This document shows, piece after piece, positions 59,701 through 64,000 of a stretch of DNA of 64,000 bases. The stretch's first letter is position 1. Each line of letters begins with the position of its first letter. The notes under the pieces are model-generated. The model saw only the letters and a program-made list of their open reading frames with translations, had not been told where the DNA came from and did not search any database. This DNA is from Flavisolibacter ginsenosidimutans (lineage in GTDB: Bacteria; Bacteroidota; Bacteroidia; Chitinophagales; Chitinophagaceae), in assembly GCF_007970805.1 (NCBI RefSeq), contig NZ_CP042433.1, positions 2,852,001 through 2,916,000 of the forward strand. The letters run 5' to 3'. Position numbers and translations under genes: made by a program.

Positions 59701-61913
59701 GAACCGCTTGAGTTGTGCGCTTCGTCCATAATGAAAATATTGCCTTCGGCAATCGCTTGCAAAAAATGCGGCTTCTCCGGCTTCTTTTCCGGTGAGTTGA
59801 ACTGTGAGTAAGTAGCCACTACAAAATCATAGTTAGCAGGAATCGCTCTATCTGCTATGATTCTATTCTGCTCTGTGACAGGAGGTGCTTGATAAATAAT
59901 ATTTCCGTCTTCGTCTTTAATGTCTGTCTTGGATTCTTTAGTGTTGACGATAAAGGGCTTGAATTGTGCAGATCCAATGGCTGATAAATCACGGTAGATG
60001 TCGGAGAACAGGTTTGCTTTTTCGGTGAGGAAAACAGGCTTGTGTCCTTGCACAACAGCATATCGAATCATGGCAGCAGCAACCCTTCCTTTTCCAATAC
60101 CAGTCTGGTCACCGATTATCATTCCCTGGCCTCTTGCTTCTATATTGTAAATAGCCATTGCAACCGCGTCTATTTGTTCAGCGGATAACACTTTACACAG
60201 TTCTGTTTTGCTTTTATATTTTAATCTGTGCCGAACAAAATTGTCTATGTCGCCGCCCACTTCTTTTTTGATGGCCACAATTGCTTGCCTTGTTTCAAAG
60301 GCCATACTGTCTGGGACTTGCGTATTCAACACTATACAAGCCTCTGAAGCAGGTTCATAGGGTGCGCCTAAATCACTTCCACCAAATAACCGTTGCAGCT
60401 CAAGGGCTTCACTTTCCAGGTCAGTAAATGTTTTCATAGGTTGGGAGTTTTCTATTGCATCCATTACTCTTTCAAAGAGTTCATCAAAGGTTTTTACCTC
60501 TTTGTCTTTTTCCGAATTGTAAATGGGCGCAGCGCCAAAAGGTTTATCCTTTCTGCCTCTTATTAAAATCAAACGAACGTCAAACGAAGTCCCTTGACGT
60601 GAGTATAGTTTGTGACCGTCAATGTTGATTACATCGATAACATTGTAGCGGCTATATAGGTAGTTAAAAAAGATGCGGTTCTTTCCTGCCTGAACTCTTC
60701 CCTTTTCGTCCCAGGATGTATGCCCACCGATGATGATCGCTGCCTTTCCATCGTCTTTCATGCAGTTGAGTGCTGTTAGCGCCATCACATGCTCCAATGG
60801 CTTTATCGGAAAGGTATCATACATCACTTCTGCGTCCATCTTGCCGAAAGGTGGATTGGTAATGACAGCATCAAACTTTTTTTCTAGTCCTCTAAATGTT
60901 TTAGTTGCATCTTGGTTCATTACAAGTCCGAAGCCTTGTGTCTCTAAATTCCTTCTTCGTACTGGGTCAATTTCGTTGACAGTACATTGAAAAGGGTTGG
61001 CAGCAATCGTCAGTAATCCATTGCCTGCAGATGGTTCAAATACTGAAATGCTGGCATCCTGCAATCCGCAGAAAAAGCCGGCTATATATCCGATTGGAGC
61101 AGGTGTAGAATACTGTTGGAGGAGTATGGATTGAGAAGTGCGGTGCGATAGGTTTACTTGTGATTCGTAAAGGCGGCAAATAGAGTGGTATTTTTCGGCT
61201 GTTGTATCTTCGCTGTGTGCAAGTGTCCTTGCTCTGGTTACAATAGCAAGCTCGGTTAGTTCTTTAACTTCTGTTTTATCTGTAATGCCAAAAAAGGCAG
61301 CTAGTTTCTCAATCGAAGTTTTATTATGTCGTTGGCCATCAACTAAACTTTTTAATACTGCCTGTACAAAACTTTCCTGCCCGTTTATAAGAGCACCTAA
61401 ACCTTGAAGCCCTAATAGCCCCTGGTCAGCAAAAGAAAGAAAACTATCCTTTGTGATGATTAAGTGGTCAAGCAATTTAATATCCATCAGAGCCGCACTT
61501 TCTTTCAATCGTTGCGTTATTTGTTCATCTGCTCTGCTTGGCTTTAGATTGCCTGAAGGATGGTTATGTGCTACGATCATTGCAATGCAAGCACATTTGA
61601 GAGCCGTGCCTAAAATGATTCTTATATCAGCAACTGTTGCATTAATAGCTCCCTTGGAGTGCTTATAATAACCTATTACATTATTTGACTGGCTTAGATA
61701 AAGCACGATAAACTGCTCTTGCAGCTCTACTTCATTTAATCCGATTGAAGTGCGAATAAAAGTCGCCACGTCGGATGACGAGGATATAACACCCGACAGA
61801 AATTTTCCCGAACTACGGTTATAAGAGACCTGTAGTTCGGGAATTTGAATTTCCGGGAGGTTACCAAGTACTATTTCTGGTGTTGTTGGATACATCATCT
61901 GTTGGTTGGTCAT
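56724..61913 (-). CDS. Giant fusion: JAMM/RadC domain + N6-adenine methylase + strawberry-notch-type helicase
   Basis: A 1729-residue protein. Residues about 35-170 form a RadC/JAMM domain with a complete metal motif (HNHPSG at 116-121, Asp129, giving HxH-x10-D). Residues about 260-450 form an N6-adenine methyltransferase: SAM motif EPSAGNGLL at 291-299 and catalytic NPPF at 351-354. Residues about 560-1135 form an SF2 helicase of the strawberry-notch type: Walker A GDQTGIGKGR at 599-608, DEAH at 728-731, LSAT and, in the second lobe, QKRGRINRTGQ near 1120-1130. The remaining 600 residues are alpha-helical with no clear domain. Large methylase-helicase fusions occur on phages and plasmids, for example P1 DarB with an antirestriction role; whether this one does the same is not shown. 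It overlaps the next upstream gene by ATGA. Confidence 0.88.
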   Translation of the reverse strand: MTNQQMMYPTTPEIVLGNLPEIQIPELQVSYNRSSGKFLSGVISSSSDVATFIRTSIGLNEVELQEQFIVLYLSQSNNVIGYYKHSKGAINATVADIRIILGTALKCACIAMIVAHNHPSGNLKPSRADEQITQRLKESAALMDIKLLDHLIITKDSFLSFADQGLLGLQGLGALINGQESFVQAVLKSLVDGQRHNKTSIEKLAAFFGITDKTEVKELTELAIVTRARTLAHSEDTTAEKYHSICRLYESQVNLSHRTSQSILLQQYSTPAPIGYIAGFFCGLQDASISVFEPSAGNGLLTIAANPFQCTVNEIDPVRRRNLETQGFGLVMNQDATKTFRGLEKKFDAVITNPPFGKMDAEVMYDTFPIKPLEHVMALTALNCMKDDGKAAIIIGGHTSWDEKGRVQAGKNRIFFNYLYSRYNVIDVINIDGHKLYSRQGTSFDVRLILIRGRKDKPFGAAPIYNSEKDKEVKTFDELFERVMDAIENSQPMKTFTDLESEALELQRLFGGSDLGAPYEPASEACIVLNTQVPDSMAFETRQAIVAIKKEVGGDIDNFVRHRLKYKSKTELCKVLSAEQIDAVAMAIYNIEARGQGMIIGDQTGIGKGRVAAAMIRYAVVQGHKPVFLTEKANLFSDIYRDLSAIGSAQFKPFIVNTKESKTDIKDEDGNIIYQAPPVTEQNRIIADRAIPANYDFVVATYSQFNSPEKKPEKPHFLQAIAEGNIFIMDEAHNSSGSSNTGEFLQKVIAGTKGVVFLSATFAKRPDNMPIYAMKTSIADCNMSKDDLVDAITRGGVALQEILSSQLVAEGQMVRRERSFEGVEVNYLTLDDKAEEHRAIADNITDILRDIIAFQGTYVDEQIEELDKIAVAEGKEVELREGTSQAGVDSQPYFSKVFQVINQMLFSLKADAVADRTIQRLKEGKKPVIAFASTMGSFIEGMENEHGMLVTDGDTINADFTEVLKRGLDGILRYSEKDVDGNSIHKKFELSELPQEARAEYNRICNKIKNASTGITISPIDAIIKRLKEAGYSVAEVTGRKFELQLNTNTGKGLVLSRKRINTNDAFRQFNNNEVDVLMINQSGSTGASAHAIPTAKVPKDQVRQRVMIVLQAELDINTEVQKRGRINRTGQILKPIYDYVTSAIPAEKRLMMMLQKKLKSLDANTASNQKQSNKILDVPDFLNKYGDKIVKDYLLENKDVNALLDDPLRLEDSKADSGSREGNILEDAAHKVSGRVAVLSTKMQADFYNDISERYSDYADYLKQVGEYDLEVEAMNLEAETVGRKVIKMGKGSDSAFGDDSNLETVRANVLKKPFSKTELENLIQESLKGVEPKTLRAELIQQFTHFNEKALEAELEDIEAKYKDLILNIPNEKAMLKIQAKQGEGAYLMACAERRKELETARETKKEQTKRVFENRKQYLMKMFNFFYVGRSLNYPIETYQGGNELVPGIFLGFTIEGKKKNPYAPSAIKLRFAIANSSKYLAIPASYSEDVMAIIGASVDVGQPSMSDMLSRWEEYTKQNNVDRRIRHIITGNLLQAFSDFKGKLVSYTTDGGETKKGILMPENWNPTEQVQDKVVVPILKALPLIKSLTQNGHIATNSGLSFFRTREHYKLIVAASRTKGGDLYLDKQLLTLVENNNFEKTSDKMVAMLPERNIDKAVELLQMNHSLSVTIQSYQLKDLKNDGMRFKNRKPILVPDEEKEEPVNNILLLELEAEALALELELLAA

Positions 61914-62602
61914 TCAACCGGCTGATAGACCGGTGGATTAGAGTCGCCTACTGGCCCGCCTGGCCCTTCAGCCGGTGGATTGTAGTCAGGCAAAATCGGC
62001 AATGGAGATTCAATAGGCAAATCATGGTCATAAGGAACATAGTTGAGCGTCTCCCGCTCTGTCCAGGGGTAGATCGCCCTTTTGGTTCCGAACGCCCACT
62101 CCGATATAATTTCATCACCGTCACGACGGATACGCTCAATTGCCCACTCTTGTTGATCTGGAATGCCAAAGCGGGAATGCCAGCCTCGATAAATGGTATA
62201 AGGATTTGATTCATCGGTGCGGGAAGGCTCGTCGGCCGTTACCTTGAGCTCGCGGTTGTTGATTGCTACCAAGACGTTTGTAAGCTGACTTACTTGGTTT
62301 AAGATGGCAATCTGCGTCACCTCTTTTGCATCACCTCCTAAGTAGGCGTCTGTGACCATCATGGCCTTAATGGTATCTCGAAGCTCATTTGCAGAAGCAA
62401 CCACTGGATTACTTACTTCCTGATAATTAAGAAAAATGTTTTTAAGAGGACCTTCGCCAATATCAATGCGTACAATGTTGTCGTGTACAGTGTCAATGGT
62501 CTTGACCTGATCTTTAGCAACCAACAGAGTTTTACCATTCTTCTCGATGCGTATTACGGCGCCATCATTAATGAGATTAGTGGCGGGGGCGGATTGTGCC
62601 AT
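61910..62602 (-). CDS. Unknown element protein, paralogue A
   Basis: A 230-residue soluble protein. It shares the layout of the next gene: GAVIRIEKNGKTLLVAKDQV, TIDTVHDNIVRIDIGEGPLK, FLNYQEVSNPVVASANELRD and DESNPYTIYRGW. It adds a C-terminal Pro/Gly-rich tail (GPGGPVGDSNPPVYQPVE). There is no signal peptide. I do not recognise a family. Proteins with this style of small beta-rich units and DESNP...YRGW ends may be virion or surface components, which is a guess. Its stop overlaps the start of the giant methylase gene by ATGA. Confidence 0.65.
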   Translation of the reverse strand: MAQSAPATNLINDGAVIRIEKNGKTLLVAKDQVKTIDTVHDNIVRIDIGEGPLKNIFLNYQEVSNPVVASANELRDTIKAMMVTDAYLGGDAKEVTQIAILNQVSQLTNVLVAINNRELKVTADEPSRTDESNPYTIYRGWHSRFGIPDQQEWAIERIRRDGDEIISEWAFGTKRAIYPWTERETLNYVPYDHDLPIESPLPILPDYNPPAEGPGGPVGDSNPPVYQPVE

Positions 62603-62672
62603 AGTAATAGTTTTAATAAGCTTTTATTAATTATTCAAACAGTTTGTCGTTAATTGACTTAACGCTTTAGTA

Positions 62673-63269
62673 TTAGTAAACGATGCTGTCAGCCAAAAAC
62701 GGAGCGTATTGAAGTTGCAGCCTGTTATCCCATATATTATCGTAGAAGCGGTTGCCATCAGCCCATTCATGAGTGATTATATCGTTTATCTGGCTGATTT
62801 TTTGGATGGCCCAAATTGGCTCCGAACCGATTCCAACGACCGTTGCCCAGCCTTTATAAATAACATTAGGGTTAGACTCGTCTACGAAAATGGGTTCCAG
62901 TTTTGGTACACTTTCTCCCTGCTTTTGAATGTCGCGTAAAATGAATTCAATACCGCCCAATCTTCCCGAAACCTCCTCAAGCGTTGCTTCCTTGGGAGCA
63001 TCGCCATCGTAGATTTCAGACTTCATCAAAGCGTTGATATGATCCCGAAGCTCACCCGCTGAGTTGACTGTAGGAAAGGTTACTTCCTGGTAATTAAGAA
63101 AAATATTCTTTAGTGCTCCTTCACCAATATCAATGCGGACAAATTTGGTTTTCACGATGTCAATGGTTCGAATCTGTTCCTTCGACACCATCAACACTTT
63201 TGTTTCGTTGTTTGCCAATGTCTGCTGGATGCGAATACAATTGGCGTCATTAAAAAGTTGATACGACAT
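62673..63269 (-). CDS. Unknown element protein, paralogue B
   Basis: A 198-residue protein clearly related to its neighbour: CIRIQQTLANNETKVLMVSK, RTIDIVKTKFVRIDIGEGAL, IFLNYQEVTFPTVNSAGELR and FVDESNPNVIYKGWA align with it block by block. It lacks the Pro-rich tail and ends ADGNRFYDNIWDNRLQLQYA. The two genes are a tandem duplication that has diverged to about one third identity by eye in the first half. Function unknown. Confidence 0.65.
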   Translation of the reverse strand: MSYQLFNDANCIRIQQTLANNETKVLMVSKEQIRTIDIVKTKFVRIDIGEGALKNIFLNYQEVTFPTVNSAGELRDHINALMKSEIYDGDAPKEATLEEVSGRLGGIEFILRDIQKQGESVPKLEPIFVDESNPNVIYKGWATVVGIGSEPIWAIQKISQINDIITHEWADGNRFYDNIWDNRLQLQYAPFLADSIVY

Positions 63270-63281
63270 AGTGATTAATTA

Positions 63282-63452
63282 TTATGGTTTAGATTTTACA
63301 GTTTTTTCAGCAATACTCTCCCCGATAATGGAACCCAAGAAGCCACCCATCATCACATAGGGAACGGAATCTTTCTCAGCTTCTTTAGAATACCAATAAG
63401 CTAGTAAAGAAGTGAGTAACGTAACGGTGGAAACAATGGTTTTTTCTTTCAT
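63282..63452 (-). CDS. 56-residue two-helix membrane protein, holin-like by shape
   Basis: A short frame (MKEKTIVSTVTLLTSLLAYW...). Two hydrophobic segments are visible, TIVSTVTLLTSLLAYWY and VPYVMMGGFLGSIIGESIA, separated by a charged turn (SKEAEKDS), with a basic end (KTVKSKP). The shape and place between unknown element genes and a coiled-coil anchor protein would suit a phage holin or a small membrane partner. No similarity is claimed. It lies 12 nt before paralogue B, so it is probably in the same transcript. Confidence 0.5.
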   Translation of the reverse strand: MKEKTIVSTVTLLTSLLAYWYSKEAEKDSVPYVMMGGFLGSIIGESIAEKTVKSKP

Positions 63453-63481
63453 GGGAAGGCGAATTTATTTTGTGCTGTTGG

Positions 63482-64000
63482 TTAGTGATGCGAGAGATAA
63501 GTGGCGGCAGCACCAGATAAGATGAACAAAGCCGCCGATAATAGTTTGCTCTTTGTTCGTTGCTGCCTCACTGTTTTTGTTAGTGCTTTGTTGTCGGTTG
63601 CAAGAATGGTCTGCGCCTCCAGACTCTTTGTGAAGGATTCTTTTAGGATTTGATACTGCTGCTGTTGCAATGCAACCGTTGAATCCCGGTTCTGTACTTG
63701 ACTTTCTAAAACGGCAACTTCTGAATTATACAAGCTGTCCTTTTCTTGAGAAGCAGCGATAAGAACAGGAACAGTGTCGGCCAACGAATCACAATTAGCA
63801 TCGGAATGCGAATCACTTTTTTGATGGCTTTCAAAGCGTCTGTCTAAAAGACTGAAAACTTCCTTTTGTAACCGGACTGTTTTGGCATTTGCAATAACTA
63901 ATGCTGCTTTCATGTTTGTTAATTGATCGGCCAGTTTATTATTCTGGCTATTTAATGAATCAGCCTTCTTTGTATAAATAGCTTCAGATGACGTAACTTC
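63482..64000 (-). CDS. Coiled-coil protein with C-terminal membrane anchor, N-terminus outside window
   Basis: The frame is open to the right edge; 172 codons are visible. An ATG at 63913 exists, but the upstream frame (SSEAIYTKKADSLNSQNNKL) continues with the same heptad pattern, so the true start is probably beyond the edge. The sequence is a long coiled coil (LESQVQNRDSTVALQQQQYQ, then FTKSLEAQTILATDNKALTK), ending in a basic patch and a membrane helix (LLSAALFILSGAAATYLSHH). This is the layout of phage spanin-like or structural anchor proteins, though the anchor here is at the C-terminus. Confidence 0.6.
   Translation of the reverse strand, partial: EVTSSEAIYTKKADSLNSQNNKLADQLTNMKAALVIANAKTVRLQKEVFSLLDRRFESHQKSDSHSDANCDSLADTVPVLIAASQEKDSLYNSEVAVLESQVQNRDSTVALQQQQYQILKESFTKSLEAQTILATDNKALTKTVRQQRTKSKLLSAALFILSGAAATYLSHH

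Larger units (their letters stand above)
53175..64000. mobile_element. Integrated element (prophage-like or integrative element) in tRNA-Arg
   Basis: All genes from the tRNA 3' end to the right edge are on the minus strand and AT-richer (about 40 percent GC in samples, against about 50 on the backbone). They include a serine recombinase, a RecA-fold ATPase, a giant methylase-helicase, paralogous small proteins, a small two-helix membrane protein and a coiled-coil protein. No relaxase, conjugation, capsid or terminase gene is seen in the visible 10.8 kb, so phage and integrative element cannot be told apart. The right end lies outside the window. Confidence 0.85.

Noticed and set aside
1..64000. 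CRISPR arrays and rRNA genes
   Set aside because: No regularly spaced repeats with unique spacers and no rRNA sequence were seen; the only tRNA found is tRNA-Arg.

Overview
The window is a piece of a Bacteroidota chromosome, most like the Chitinophagaceae (inference). The evidence is several family-typical traits seen together: a fused MurF-alanine racemase, a GldF/GldG-like gliding-motility ABC protein, ExbB-ExbD-ExbD-TonB energisation genes, a DUF4836 lipoprotein, TAnnTTTG promoter hexamers instead of sigma70 boxes, and almost no Shine-Dalgarno sequences. The backbone is close to 50 percent GC and densely coded. The last 10.8 kb is an AT-richer integrated element.

Layout. 0-3.7 kb: end of a surface-polysaccharide cluster (flippase, glycosyltransferase, N-acetyl sugar amidotransferase, NAD-dependent epimerase) leaving through the left edge. 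4-5.6 kb: orphan PAS histidine kinase. 5.7-7 kb: mnmE. 7.2-10.3 kb: exbB-exbD-exbD-tonB. 10.5-11.7 kb: MacB-type permease. 11.9-26.6 kb: a complete respiratory complex I operon, nuoABCDE, then two unrelated small genes (NTF2-like and VOC), then nuoFGHIJKLMN, all on the minus strand and closed by a hairpin terminator. 26.7-30.5 kb: tonB, a small membrane protein, a PstS-like lipoprotein and a TPR protein in one operon. 30.6-39.8 kb: mostly plus-strand housekeeping genes (LMW phosphatase, hisS, DUF4836 lipoprotein, ABC ATPase and permease, Uma2 nuclease, rlmN), with a small lipoprotein and a PcaF-like thiolase on the minus strand. 39.8-47.6 kb: minus-strand murF-alr, terC, gldF-gldG fusion, iscA-like and iscS. 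47.7-53.2 kb: methylmalonyl-CoA epimerase, DUF985 cupin, a cobalamin riboswitch driving btuB and a PP-loop ATPase, marC, and tRNA-Arg(CCG).

From the 3' end of tRNA-Arg to the right edge lies a prophage or integrative element. It has a large serine recombinase whose reading frame runs on through the tRNA, a small protein, a RecA-fold ATPase with an internal duplication, a 1729-residue JAMM/RadC + N6-adenine methylase + strawberry-notch helicase fusion, two tandem paralogues of unknown function, a 56-residue two-helix membrane protein, and a coiled-coil protein with a C-terminal membrane anchor that runs off the right edge.

Functional links. Proton motive force from complex I can drive the ExbBD-TonB motors, and these power outer-membrane receptors such as BtuB. 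Cobalamin taken up by BtuB is the cofactor of methylmalonyl-CoA mutase, the partner enzyme of the epimerase encoded nearby; this last link is inference. The most unusual features are the mobile element with its giant fusion protein and tRNA read-through, a low-GC patch inside hisS that begins at a copy of an intergenic repeat word, several families of short dispersed intergenic repeats, and two RNA-modification genes whose promoter box sits 4 nt from the start codon.
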